In this document: positions 43,501 to 53,862 of the stretch, one piece after another
How the letters are laid out: each line of letters begins with the position of its first letter
Position numbering within the stretch: position 1 is the first letter of the stretch
NCBI GenBank assembly: GCA_902651635.1
Contig: CACRSC010000029.1
Span: 263,022 to 327,021 of the forward strand
Direction: 5' to 3'
Length of the DNA stretch: 64,000 bases
Origin: Mastigamoeba balamuthi
Taxonomy: Eukaryota; Evosea; Mastigamoebida; Mastigamoebidae
Position numbers and translations under genes: made by a program
Notes under the pieces: model-generated
The model's database searches: none
The model's input: the letters and a program-made list of their open reading frames with translations, nothing else
What the model was told of the DNA's origin: nothing

Positions 43501-45847
43501 TCTGCTGGCGCGCGCGGCTGATGCGCATGGCCTCGAGGGCCTCGCGCAGGCTCTCGACCTTGCGCATCTGGCGCAGGGCAGTGTCGTGGTTCGACTGCAG
43601 CGTGCTGATGATGCCGCGCGTCGTGCTCGTCGCGCGCTCCGACTTAGCCTCCTTCTCCGCGTCGCGGATGCCGTCGTGGACGCTCGTGATGCGCTTCAGC
43701 AGGTCCGCGTAGCGCTCGCGGATGCGCTGCTGCGTGACGGCCGAGACGGGGTCCAGGGGCATCGACTTGGCCGCCGAGCGGTCGCCGCTGGCGAGGCCCC
43801 TGGACGAGATGTCCATCTCGGCGACGAGGCCGTGCATGTTCTTGACGGCGTAGAGCGACTCGCGGTAGTCCTGCTGCGCGCGGTCGACGCGCTCCCGCGT
43901 GGCCGCGAGCTCGGCCAGCGTCTGGCGCTGCACCTGCGTCATCTCCTGTATCGACCTCTCGATGCGCCCGAAGTCCAGCCGCGCGATGCGCTCGCTCAGG
44001 GCCGCCACCTCCTTGCTGGTCCGCTCCATCATCTCCACGGGCGCCGCGTACGGGTCGTCGCTGGCCCTCTGCGGCTGCGGCTGAGCCGCAGGGCTCGCAG
44101 GCTTCGCCGGCTGCGCCGCAGGGAGCCCGAACGCAGGCGTCGGTGTGGCCTTCTGCGCCGACTGGCCGAACGGCGTCGCTATCGGCGTCGCTGCCGCAGC
44201 TGCAGGCGCGGCGCCAAACGAGAACGCGGGGGCAGCGGCTGCTTTCTGGTCCTTGGCGGGGGAGGCGAAGACCGACGAGGCTGGCTTGTCCTGCTCCTTG
44301 GCGGGTGCAGCGCCCCCAAACGAGAACGGCGCTGCCGCCTTGGCTGGCGTGCTCTCGAACACAAACGACGGCGTCGACTTGGCCTTGGCCGTATCGGGGA
44401 ACAGCGACGACGCGGGTGCCGGTGCCGGCGCTGCAGCAGAGATGGCGGCGCCGGCGGCAGCAACAGCGACGCAGGGGGACGGGGCCCCGGACGAGTTGTA
44501 GACGTGCCAGCAGCGCATGGTGCCGTCGGACAGATGGGCCCAGAGAATCGGCCAGCGGGCGCCCGCAGGGGCCCCGGCGCACACGGGGTCGCGCTGCGCG
44601 GGGGCCGTGTATTCGACGGCCATGCCGATCAGGCGGCTTTCGAATGGCAGCGTCGGCCTGTCCGCGTCGTCCATGTCGAGCTCGGTCCACTCGCCACTGT
44701 CGGACGAGCGGTGCAGCATAGTGAACTCTCCGCCGCTGACCGCAAGCACGACAAGGTCCCACGCGTCGATGGAGACCGTCAGGAAGTCCCCGAGGAGGTC
44801 CGAGGGGAAGTAGGCTCTCTTGAGCTCCCGCTCCTCGTCCTGAAACGCGCAACGTCAGAGTAATGCTGCGAGAGCGCGTCGCCAACGCGTACCGGGTCGT
44901 AGAGCAGAACGTACGAGTTGTCGTCGTCCTCGTCGTCCTCGCGTTCAAACACGATCACCATCAGACCCTCCCGCCACTCGATCTGGTGCACTGCAGATGC
45001 CGTCAATCCGAGTCTAGTCGCATTTACACCGCCCGGCATGCTACTTCGAAGTACAACCGCGGGAAGAGCTTACAGAGCAATACAAAGCAGACGGGCTTTG
45101 GGTTTTGAAAAACAGATCCGAAAAAGAACAGAACAGAACAGAACAGAGCGGATGTGATTGCTCGAGCAGGGCAGACAGAACAAGTGCCGCGCGATCAATT
45201 GAGGTACCAGCGAATCCGTTCGACTCGGGGCAGACGGTCCTGACGGGCTCCGCGCTCTCCGGCTCCACGACGAGGACGTCGCCGTCGGTCGTGCCGACCG
45301 CCAGCTGCGAGCCGTCGGGCGACCACGCCACGCACGTGCCCGCCGCGCCGTCAGCGCCCGTCGGCGCCGCTGCGACCCTGCGCTCCGCCACCTCATCGGC
45401 GCCGGCGGTGACGTTGTACACGCACAGCGAGCCGCCGTCGCGCATCACCGCGATCTCGCCCGGGCGCGTCGGCGACCACGTGGCGCCGATGACGCTGCCG
45501 CGCGCGCCGCCGAGCTCGACGCACCTCGACGAGTCGGCGAGCGGCTCGGAGAAGCGGTAGACGCGGACGACCTCGTCGGAGCAGACGGCGAGCAGCGCGC
45601 CGTCGCACGAGGGCTCGAGGCCGGCTGAGGGGTGCGCGGCCAGAGACGCGGCGGAGCCGAGGGCGCGGGGAGAGGAAGCGACGTGAAGACCGTCGGGTGC
45701 GGCGAGCGCGCAGGCGCCCGTGCGCGGGTGGACGGCGAGCGTGCGCAGACCCGAGCACTCGGGGAGTGCGGCGGGGCGCGAGGACTTGACCTCGATGAAC
45801 TTGAGCCAGTCGCCGGCCTCGGTGTCCATGTTGACCTCCTCAGCCAT
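40535..45847 (-). CDS. FG nucleoporin, Nup214/Nup159-like
   Basis: Three or four exons start at ATG 45847. The N-terminus is a WD-like beta-propeller: FIEVKSSRPAALPECSGLRT, VIGATWSPTRPGEIAVMRDG and VAWSPDGSQLAVGTTDGDV, then IEWREGLMVIVFEREDDEDD. The last, very long exon (to 40535) continues the propeller (DGTMRCWHVYNSSG). It then has Ala/Pro/Lys-rich segments with many FG motifs (GFGADSS, FSFG, SLFGQPS, GLFGSSN) and a central coiled coil near 43,500-44,050 (EMTQVQRQTLAELAATRERV). This order (propeller, coiled coil, FG tail) matches Nup214/Nup159 of the cytoplasmic pore face, which docks Dbp5 and exports mRNA. Total length is near 1,700 aa. Family call is firm at the level of FG nucleoporin with propeller. 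Confidence 0.85.
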
Positions 45848-46775
45848 GGCGAAGCGCGTGTGTGTTGTGAAGTTCCCGCGAAGAAGAGCAGATATCTCGG
45901 AGTCAACGTCATCAGAGATATTTGTATTCCTCAGAAATCAGCGAATGAGCACGCGGCACTCGTCCAATCAATTTAAGCGGGCACTTCGATATTGTTTTTC
46001 TCCCAAACGATTCGGAACACGGTGCGGGCCGTGGCCAGCGCAACTCACTCCTGAAAGGCCCCGCCAGCAGACCAACGAATGAAAACCTGGCCCAAGTCGG
46101 GAAAGACATTTCCTGGGCGGGTTATGCTCTAGGTCGAGGAGGGCGACATACAATGATGGGAGGGCCATAGGCACGAGCCACACACAACTGCTGTTCCGAC
46201 AAAGTGGAGGCAGCTGTCCCAGGTAGAGGGAAACCTTGCAGGGGAGACCCATAACAGCAGCACCGTGGACGCGGACACAGAGGAAAAAGGGAGTATCGAT
46301 TTTCGAAAGGAGTTGTGGTGGACCCGGGGCATAAAAGGAGCGGTTGCTTCCTCGAATCATCTGATATCACTATCAAGAGACTCTCATGACGAGGGGTTGT
46401 TGGATCAAAGCCAACAGCTGGACCGTGGAGATGCTTCGGGCCTTCGGGCCTTCCGGGAGTGGCCCAGCGGGCGCAAAGTCTGCGGGCACTCCCACCAAAC
46501 CCCCCTGCTGGCTCATCCCCTGTGGATGAGCTGGCAACAACAAGCAAATCTGGCAGTCCTCGCAACCTCCGAATCCACCACCCCATTTTGTCTCTCTCTG
46601 CAAACCTCCTGACTCTTACAATTCCGAAATTGCCCACAAGCAACAAGTTCAAGTCTGATAAACTGTCTGGGCAGGACGCCGCAATTGTTGAGGACAACTA
46701 AAGAGATGGGGCGACGCATAGAAATGGGACTTTGTGTGTTTCCGGGACTACATAGTAACTTCATAAAGTTGTAAG
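45848..46775. other. Intergenic between nucleoporin and tRNA
   Basis: About 930 nt with no clear gene. A 191-codon minus-strand frame at 46122-46697 has pseudo-coding composition and was rejected. The nucleoporin promoter side has GATATC and GAGATATTTG. Confidence 0.45.
45891..45924. promoter_or_regulatory. GATATC and GAGATATTTG upstream of nucleoporin
   Basis: Two motifs 44-77 nt upstream of ATG 45847. They match the element seen at other gene starts. Confidence 0.4.
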
Positions 46776-46848
46776 GCCGACCTAGCTCAGTCGGTAGAGC
46801 GCACGGCTCTTAACCGTGTGGTCGAGGGTTCGACCCCCTCGGTCGGCG
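46776..46848 (+). tRNA. tRNA-Lys (CTT)
   Basis: A full cloverleaf of 73 nt without intron. The acceptor stem is GCCGACC/GGTCGGC, D arm GCTC...GAGC, anticodon stem CACGG/CCGTG with loop CTCTTAA (anticodon CTT), and T arm GAGGG TTCGACC CCCTC. CCA is not encoded, as in eukaryotes. Internal A and B boxes (TAGCTCAGTCGG and GGTTCGACC) are intact. Confidence 0.97.
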
Positions 46849-46849
46849 T

Positions 46850-46856
46850 CTTTTTG
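46850..46856 (+). terminator. RNA polymerase III T-tract terminator
   Basis: CTTTTTG follows two nucleotides after the tRNA and gives the run of five T expected for Pol III termination. Confidence 0.8.
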
Positions 46857-47001
46857 TGGTACTGGGCCGTAAAATGCGAGCACCAGTGGGCTCTGATTCC
46901 CGTACAATCAGATCTGATAGCTTCTCCCACGACGAGAATGAATCCCTGAATTCATGGCTCGGAAATAATGCTGTAGTGCATTCATCTGATTTGAACAGAG
47001 G

Positions 47002-47411
47002 CTAAAACGACTTTCCCTTTGTCTAAACTATTTCCCATGGACACCCCCATTAAATGAAGAAAAGAAGGCAAAAAGTCACATTTGAAATCAGGAAACAGAG
47101 GCTTACAAATGGAAAAAGTGATAATAAAGTTTGAGATTTCTTAGTTTTTCAGTTTTATCGCATGCGATAAAACTGAAAGAATAGAAAAATATGTTTATCG
47201 CGTGCGATAACACTAAAAGTAAAAATACATCGGTTTTATTGTGTGCGATAAAATAAACAAGAGAAAAAACGTGAGTTCAAATGTTTTTTCGGAGGCCTTG
47301 AGTATTGTGGACCTCTGTTTTCCTGTTTCAAATGCTACTTTTTGCCCCTTTTGTTTTCCTTTTGATCGGTGTCTGTGGGAAATACTATAGACAAAGGGAA
47401 AGTCATTATAG
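47002..47411. mobile_element. MITE-like element with about 110-bp inverted repeats and TA ends
   Basis: The left 110 nt (GACTTTCCCTTTGTCTA..., through AAACAGAGGCTTACAAATGG) reappears, inverted and imperfect, as the right 110 nt (...GGACCTCTGTTTTCCTG through TAGACAAAGGGAAAGTC). TA lies at each outer edge, the target preferred by Tc1/mariner-type elements. The 410-bp unit has no coding capacity. Between the repeats are three 16-nt palindromes (separate entry). It sits just 58 nt beyond the stop codon of GH28 copy 4. Class assignment is an inference from TIR length and TA ends. Confidence 0.75.
47147..47251. repeat. Three evenly spaced TTATCGCATGCGATAA palindromes
   Basis: Copies lie at 47155-47170 (perfect, within a 32-nt perfect palindrome 47147-47178), 47195-47210 (one mismatch) and 47236-47251 (weaker). 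The 40-41-nt spacing is close to four helical turns, so the copies face the same side of DNA. They may be binding sites or cruciform-forming sequence inside the MITE-like element. Confidence 0.8.
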
Positions 47412-47469
47412 CTGCCGTTTTTGCTGGGCTTTCACTGTGTCTTGTGGGCATCACAATGTCCTCAGTGAT

Positions 47470-48777
47470 TTATGCGCTGTCATTGAAGTCGTCAGCGAAC
47501 CTGCGTGACGCAGCTAGGCAGGGACGAGGGCTCTCCTTCCCATCAGCCCTGCCGAAGGCGTTGCTGCACTTGTAGGCCAGGCTGTTACCCGTCTGCACCA
47601 CGTCCTTCATGTACACGCCGCAGTGGCTCTTGGGGTCGCACTGGAACTCGCCCGCCGAGCCAGGGTTGGTGCTCTGGATGTTGACGAAGTTGATGTTGCT
47701 GATCTTGAAGTTGCCCGGCCTCGTGGGCTGCGCGGCCTCGCTGAGCTTGTAGAACATGTTGAGCTCGATGGTCTTCTTGACGTTGGTGAGGATCAGGTCC
47801 TGGAAGCGGACGTTGGAGAGCGACCCGGGGCAGCCCTGGACCGTCTTGATGCGGGGCCCGCACGTGGTGCCGGCGAAGTGGACGCCCTTGACGGTGATGT
47901 CGGAGATGGTCTCGGAGCAGAGCGAGCCGATGGAGGCGCCGTGGCCGTTGCCGAACTGGCAGTCCTCGACGAGGACCTTGCTCGAGTGGATCGCCACGTT
48001 GTCGTCGCCCACCGAGATGTCGCTGTCGTGCACTGCGGCCACGCGAACGCGCGAGCAGGCGGGGGTGGTGGTGGTGAGAGGAGGAGGAGGAGAGGAGGGG
48101 AGGAGGGGAGGAGTAGACTCGGCAAAGCGAGACGCACCCCAAAAGTTGTCGCCGTGGACGTCGATGCCGTCGGTGTTGTGGGAGGGGTTGGCGATGCCAG
48201 TGGACGGGGGAGCGCGGAGGGTGATGCCGAAGATCTCGGTGTTGGAGGAGTACATCTGCAGGCAGTGGTCGGGGCAGTCCTTGACAGTGATGCCCGAGAC
48301 GATGACGGTGTCGGTGTTGCGGGGGTAGATGGTCCTGGGGCGGGCCTTGTCCCTCAGGTTGGCCCACCACACGGCGCCCTGGCCGTCGATGGTGCCCGAC
48401 CCCGTGATGGCGACGTTGCTCTTGGCGGGGATGGTGATGGCGGCCTTGGCAGCCGCGGGCCAGTGGGCGTAGTCGTTGGAGATGCGGAGGGTGCCGTCGA
48501 TCCTGAGCTCGGTGTGGTCGCCGTTGATGTTGATGGCCTTGAACAGGAACGTCTTGCCGGCGGGGATCACGACCGTGCCGCCCCTGGGGGCTGCGGCATC
48601 GAGGGCCTTCTGGATGGCCGAGCTGTCGTCGGTCCTGCCGTCGCCGCGTGCTCCGTACTTGGTGACGTCGAAGACAGAGTCGCCGACGTTGACGGTCACG
48701 TACTTGCCCTTGATCATCTTGGCGTGGCCAAGAAGCGCAGAGAACAGCAGGAGCAGCACGATGTTTCCCTTCAGCAT
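47470..48777 (-). CDS. Polygalacturonase, GH28 (copy 4, inverted)
   Basis: Starts at ATG 48777 (LKGNIVLLLLFSALLGHAK). Exon 1 is 48138-48777 and exon 2 is 47470-48032, around a 105-nt intron that, as in copy 3, is in frame without a stop. Active-site motifs NTDGID, SVGDDNVAI, GHGASIGS and RIKT are all present. The sequence is nearly identical to copy 3 over both exons and intron, which implies recent inverted duplication or gene conversion. The C-terminus ends RRFADDFNDSA. The predicted secreted pectinase has about 400 aa. Confidence 0.93.
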   Translation of the reverse strand: MLKGNIVLLLLFSALLGHAKMIKGKYVTVNVGDSVFDVTKYGARGDGRTDDSSAIQKALDAAAPRGGTVVIPAGKTFLFKAININGDHTELRIDGTLRISNDYAHWPAAAKAAITIPAKSNVAITGSGTIDGQGAVWWANLRDKARPRTIYPRNTDTVIVSGITVKDCPDHCLQMYSSNTEIFGITLRAPPSTGIANPSHNTDGIDVHGDNFWGASRFAESTPPLLPSSPPPPLTTTTPACSRVRVAAVHDSDISVGDDNVAIHSSKVLVEDCQFGNGHGASIGSLCSETISDITVKGVHFAGTTCGPRIKTVQGCPGSLSNVRFQDLILTNVKKTIELNMFYKLSEAAQPTRPGNFKISNINFVNIQSTNPGSAGEFQCDPKSHCGVYMKDVVQTGNSLAYKCSNAFGRADGKESPRPCLAASRRFADDFNDSA

Positions 48778-48890
48778 TGCGGTGGCGATGTGAAATGATG
48801 ATGCTGATCGTGCCCTACGCCTGAGTATTTGAGTACTGGTTTTGTTAACGGTCATCTCTGTCTTGCGTCGGTTATCAACAGAAAAAGCAG
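48778..48890 (-). promoter_or_regulatory. Conserved promoter block of polygalacturonase copy 4
   Basis: On the minus strand it reads GTTGATAACC, CCGTTAACAAAACCAGTACT, then ATCATCATTTCACATCGCC before the ATG. The same order occurs at copies 1 and 3. Confidence 0.6.
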
Positions 48891-49744
48891 TGCGGCGGCG
48901 ATCTCCCCATTCAATCAGATTGTGGAAGTCTGTGACCATCGTGCGTGGGATCATTCAGATTTCTGCAGCTCCGAGTTCAGGCAGCGAGCGGCTGGCCAAC
49001 GTGAATAAGTGGGGAGAGTGATGGCTTTCATAACTATTTTTCGTTGGCTTAGACGTTGCATTTCGGGCCACCGGACGAACGTCCGCGGCCTTCTGCTGCG
49101 TGGAGGAGGTTGAGGAGGAGGTCGTCCCTCTACTGTCCGGAGAAACTGCGGCGTGTCCCTCTTTCCAAGAAATCAGGCAATGCCAGGAGGTGAACTCTGT
49201 CCCACCTTGGTGTTACAAGAAATTCCTTCTGCCTATCGGCAGTCTTCGAACCAGCACCGGAGAGGGGGTAGACGGACTGTCAGATATCGTCTCCGTAATG
49301 CTCGCTCGTGTCCATGTAACTCCCGGTGTGCTCCCATGAGTGATATGTGTAGATGCTATTACGAGGTGCGCAGCTGGTCTTTCAAGGCTTGCTGCGCTTT
49401 CTTTAGACACCTCGTGTGAATTTTGTTGCTTTTGGGGGTTTCGAGATTATTCGCCCAAGTCTCTCTGAAATTCTTCGACACGGGGCCTGATGGACTCGCA
49501 CAACTCGGTGTCTTTGGGGGCCAAAGGGTGAGTTTTCCGTGCACATTTTCCAATTCAGCACGGCAGGTCTCAAGACAGGTTCTTCCAAGAGATCTCGTAT
49601 CGGGTATAAGCAGATCGAGAATACAAAATGAACAGAAATTCGTTGATTGTAAGGCAGGCTTTATCATCAAAGTAATCGCAAAATAACTGGTCAAGGAGAA
49701 GTGTACCCTTCTCATATTTTCACAATTCTAACATTGTTTATATT
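48891..49744. other. Intergenic, no gene seen
   Basis: About 850 nt marking the change from GC-rich gene space to the lower-GC transposon region. Only short frames without features. Confidence 0.4.
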
Positions 49745-49861
49745 TTCTAAAGTCCTGGTGCTGGAGATTGTCTCTCCGGATAGGGGCCTTATGCCACTGC
49801 TTTGTCTGCAATAATGGCAAGGCCCATTGTCTCGCAGATAGAGCAGTGGACCAAGGTCTAC

Positions 49862-52655
49862 TAGGGGTCGGCACTGTAGCCACCAAAGGGGGTTGGCTAC
49901 TACAGTGTAAAGTTGAATACTACAGCTACCACTACAGGCTTTTCCACGTCATAAGTGAGTCATTATCAATGCATGTTCAACGATCTTTGTATGAGTGGTC
50001 TACTTGGGAATGGGTGTGGCTTTGTTCTCCTCCCCCAGATCGTCTTGACAACCTTGACCAGGTCAGTGAGGGATATGCCCGAGTCCACATTCTCTCGGAT
50101 CAGGCAGACAGACTCGAGTGTCTCTGGCACCATGCAGCACCGGTTCTCTGTAAACTGATCACCTCCCTCAGAAAAGGACCGTTCACAGTTAGTCTCCATT
50201 GCCAGTATGGCTAGGAGGGCCCGAGCAGTGTGCTGCAGGAGAGAAAACTGTGAGTGCTCCTTCCAGAACATCTCAATGATCTGAAGGACCTCGACACTCG
50301 TCTTGCCAGCATGCTGGGCAACAAGAATGTCCTTGTTCAGATCGATGCATGAGTGGTACTCCTTGAGCTCAGTCACAGCACGTGCAGCAGTCACTGCAGG
50401 AATGCGCTTGCCTGAGGCTGTCTTCCGCTTTCTGTTAAGAAGAAGAAGCTCCTGCACGAGGGCCAGATCTGTCTGGTTGTGCAGCTCCTTCTTGCAATTG
50501 AATGCTGTGATGAAGATGCTGTCCTTCTTCTCACGATCCGGGAGTGGATCGTCCTCCAACGGTGTCGGTGGTGCTCTTCTGGGCAGCAGAAATGCGAGAT
50601 CGTGCTGCAGCGGGTCCAGCATAGCCACACACAGGTGCAGGCTCGGCTTTGACAGCATCAGAGCAGTCTGGGCCACGAGTGTGCCATGCAGGAGCTTCTT
50701 TAGGCTGAACACTGCCATGGAGTCTGCATCTGTGGGGATAAGCTGCAGCTGCAGATCGACAAGCCACCATGCAACCTGTGCCATGACAGAGTCTTTACGG
50801 CCAGCATGGGTCATCACCTTTGCAAAGGGCTTGAGGACAGCACAAAGCGCATGAAGGTGTGTGATCATAGCCTCGTGGATAACTGGACCCTTGATGTGGT
50901 CGTCCAGGCAGCCAGCCTTGAGCAGCTTAACAATGACAGTATCCCTAAAGAATCATGTATGAATTTTACATTAGTAAATCTGGATATGTTGAATTCAAAA
51001 ACTCTGCACCACAGTGTCAAGAAGGACTTGACCATGAGAAGAACCGAGTTCCAGCGAGTCTTAACGTCAATTGAGAGCTTGTGTATCTTCATCTCGATGT
51101 CCTTCTGGCCCTGGATGAGGGCCTCATGAAGCTCGCTGTGGAACTTCATGATGACAATCCATTCATGCACAATCACGATGTCTGCCTTGTAGGGATGGTC
51201 TGGCGTGTTGATCACATTATTGACGCACAGCTGCAAGAAATGGGAGATGCATCAGGGTGTGTCGTGATCGCCAACGATATCAACAGCACCCCATTTACCA
51301 GCTGCAGCACCATCTGTGGTGATGCTGGTGATCGTGACCTGGTCTGAGGCATGGTAGTTCAGACGTCCAGAGATGAGCTTAGTGTAGCACTCAGCAGTGT
51401 GCTCACCCTGAAACTGGATCAGCTCGTCAAAGTACACGAGCTTGAAGTCAATGGTGTAGCCTTGTCTGTGTATGCTGAGAAACGACATGAGCTTGCCCTT
51501 TGTCTTCCACTGGTTGATGGCCACCGTGAGGAATTGCAGCTGGCTGATGCACTGCACAATGACCTTCTCAACTGCCTTGTGGAGAAGCGAGAGATGTCGA
51601 AGCAGAGTGCAGGTTGACAGTGACCAATAAAGGCCAACACTCTTGAGGAACTCGTGAAAGCATGGACTCTCTTTCAGTGAGAACGGGAGGCAGTCCATGA
51701 TGATGAAGGACAGCAGCTTGAGCATGCACATGGTCTCGATCTCGTGTTCTGGCAAAAAGGCCAACAGTTGAGTCCCATTGCAACGTGTCATGGCCTTGAT
51801 GATCTGATCCACGGCCATGCAGTCAACCATGCAGCCAATACAGATCACGTTCTTGATGTCGCCAAGCACGTGGGGATGAACACTCATGAGGTGCTTTTTG
51901 AGGTTGCTCGCTGGTCCCTTGAGTGTGTCGTTGGCATGATGATGACAGCATGCCAAAAAACGGCACGTGAATGAGTTCTGCATGTCCGTGCTGTTGAAGA
52001 AGAGCAAGACTGCCTTGTTGACCAGTGAAGACACTGAGCCGATGGGTGGGAGTGTTTTTTTGCCATTATTTGTGAGTAAAAAATCAGCAGAGGGCATTGC
52101 AAACTGGTGTCTGTTGGGTTTGATGAGGTCTCAAGTGCCTTGTACTCAGCAATGTGGCAGGACGCCTCGCTCTCCTCCTTCTCCATGGCAAGTTGATGCT
52201 GTATTGTATGTTCAGTGGTGGCAACTCAGAGCTGTTGCTCGTGATCTTCTCATGCTGGCACTGAATGAGGAGAGGAACACCAGCTGCAGCAGGGCGAGGG
52301 CCTTGCACGAACCCGAGTGTGGCCTGCATGAAGCGAGCAGACTCACTTGGGCACTGCTTCTTGGCGGAGGGCACGTTGTCCAACATGGCAGGCAGGAGGC
52401 TAGCCTTTGGCCCCGAGTTCGCGAGTATTTCTTCTGTTGATGGAGGAGGCCCAGCAGCCTTCCTCTGCTTAGTCCAGACATTTCGGCCATTGGCAAAAAT
52501 GAGTCCTGCGCGAAGATAGGAGAATCTTTGATGAAGTGGAAATGACGTGTAAAATGTGTGTGTAGTAGAGGCTGTAGAACGACCTCCGTTCTACTACTAC
52601 AGCCCCTACTACTACTTGGCTACTAGTAACCCTAACCCCTACATGCTGACCCCTA
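49862..52655 (-). mobile_element. hAT-family DNA transposon with 8-bp target duplication
   Basis: The ends are short inverted repeats: TAGGGGTCGGCACTGTAG on the left and TAGGGGTCAGCATGTAG inverted on the right, of the classic hAT form. They are flanked by the perfect 8-bp duplication AGGTCTAC (49854-49861 and 52656-52663). Length is 2,794 bp. It carries one transposase gene on the minus strand. The empty target can be recognised because the flanking family X gene reads on across the duplication. Confidence 0.9.
49966..52481 (-). CDS. hAT transposase (BED finger, dimerisation domain), probably inactive
   Basis: The N-terminal region has a BED-like zinc finger (CRFLACCHHHANDTLKGP with NLKKHLMSVHPH). 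The middle has SITTDGAAAGKWGAV, SHFLQLCVNNVIN and the hAT signature DVKTRWNSVLLM. The C-terminal dimerisation domain reads LLAILAMETNCERSFSEGGD. One short intron is likely near 50,960 (TTTACTAATG branch, TTTAG acceptor). The frame has an in-frame TGA at about 51,252 between GDHDTP and CISHFLQLC, so the copy is probably inactive. Upstream exons to about 52,480 (SLLPAMLDNVPSAKKQCPSE) are likely but less sure. Confidence 0.8.
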
Positions 52656-53507
52656 AGGTCTACTACCACTCTCTGTTCATGGAGCATACTGAGTGGAGGT
52701 AAGGACTCTCTTCTCTCTCTTCTTCTCTCTTGTCTTATCACAATTCTGACTTTTCCACAGAACAGACACCAGAGAGCACTACAACGAGATCATCGAGGCT
52801 GTCTGGCCATTAGAGTTCCAGATGCTGTTTGCGGAAAACCCCCTGGTGAGGAAGAATGCGTGAGCACATTCAGACTGTCTTGTGGAACTACCACAGCAAC
52901 ATATTGTGCATTTTCTGTTTTATCATTTACTATAAATAGCTCAATAGGCATGAAAGACCCAGCTGTAAGGGCACTCAGTCTCCAGTACCAAGGGCCAAGA
53001 AGCCAAGGACGAGAAATTATTGTACTGACCCCGTTCTTGAGGCACTGCACGAGCTCAATGTTGAGGTAGGTGCCTCTCAGACCTCTGAGGTATGTCACTG
53101 TGTTCCCACTGTACTCATTCATAGAAGAGTTTGCATGATCACTTCTGCAGCCCTGGTTCAACACAAGACTGTGCCAGCAGCAGCAGCAGCACCTGTCATT
53201 GAGCCCGAGCTAGTCCCAGAGCCCCAGCAGCAGCAGGAGAGTGAGCCAGAGAAGGCGAATGAGTAGCCCAAGGATGCATGCAGAGATGGAGATGGACAAG
53301 AAGACTGAGCAACAGAACAGTAAGGCTGAGCAGCAGCACAAACAGAAGGAGGAGAACGTGGGGGACGAGCAAGAGAACCAGAGGGACAAGGACGACAGTG
53401 ACAGTGCAGGGGCCCCCAGTGCTGAGCCAATCAGCACACAGGACCAGAACGTGAGATGGCCTGCTTGGCTTGCTCCCTCTGCTGCCAGAGAGCTTCAGCA
53501 ATGGTAG

Positions 53508-53862
53508 AAGGCCCGGGGCTGGCCAGCTTCCTCTGCTTCCTGTGACTGGGGGGCATTCCAGGGTGCTGGGATGCGCACCAGGCAGCAGGTCGCTTCCTAC
53601 ACCCCCACGTAATGGCTTGCCCAGCTGAGTGCTCCGAGCACGAATGGGCTGACCTCATGGCCTTGTACTCTCCTCGTTCATGCCCTGGAGACATTACCAT
53701 GAATAGCAGCATGATTCCCGAGGAATCCAGTTCCAGAGCAGTATGCCCTTCATTTCAATTCAAATGTCTGACTCAATCAAAACAGATTGGGACATACCTG
53801 CCAGTGATCAGGTCACCACTGAGGGTTCCGTTGCCTTCTGACAGGCCCCTACACGTCAAGCA
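53508..53862. other. Unassigned spacer between family X copies
   Basis: About 350 nt with short overlapping frames and no recognised content. It probably belongs to the degraded end of copy A. Confidence 0.35.

Larger units (their letters stand above)
49745..53507 (+). mobile_element. Family X relic (truncated copy A), split by a hAT insertion
   Basis: Two pieces, about 49,745-49,861 and 52,656-53,507, encode on the plus strand parts of the same protein as the minus-strand gene at 54.5-55.8 kb. Before the hAT come SAIMARPIVSQIEQWTK and VY; after it YHSLFMEHTEWR, then EIIEAVWPLEFQMLFAENPL, matching AIMARPIVAQIEQWTK and EIIQAVWPPEFVTFFAENPT in the other copy, with the same intron position. The 5' exons are absent. 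It is a degraded relic, older than the hAT insertion it carries. Confidence 0.75.

Noticed and set aside
41304-44863. Long plus-strand frames opposite the nucleoporin
   Set aside because: Composition mirrors the FG/Ala-rich minus-strand exon, with no domain of their own.
46122-46697. 191-codon minus-strand frame
   Set aside because: No domain, low-complexity composition, no promoter motif, and overlapping frames on the other strand.
1-48000. Bacterial contig or contamination
   Set aside because: Phase-consistent spliceosomal introns, nucleoporin, NAE1, Argonaute and a eukaryotic tRNA without CCA argue against it.
52628-52642. Telomere-like AACCCTAACCCCTAC
   Set aside because: Only about two units, lying within the subterminal part of the hAT element, with single-copy DNA on both sides.
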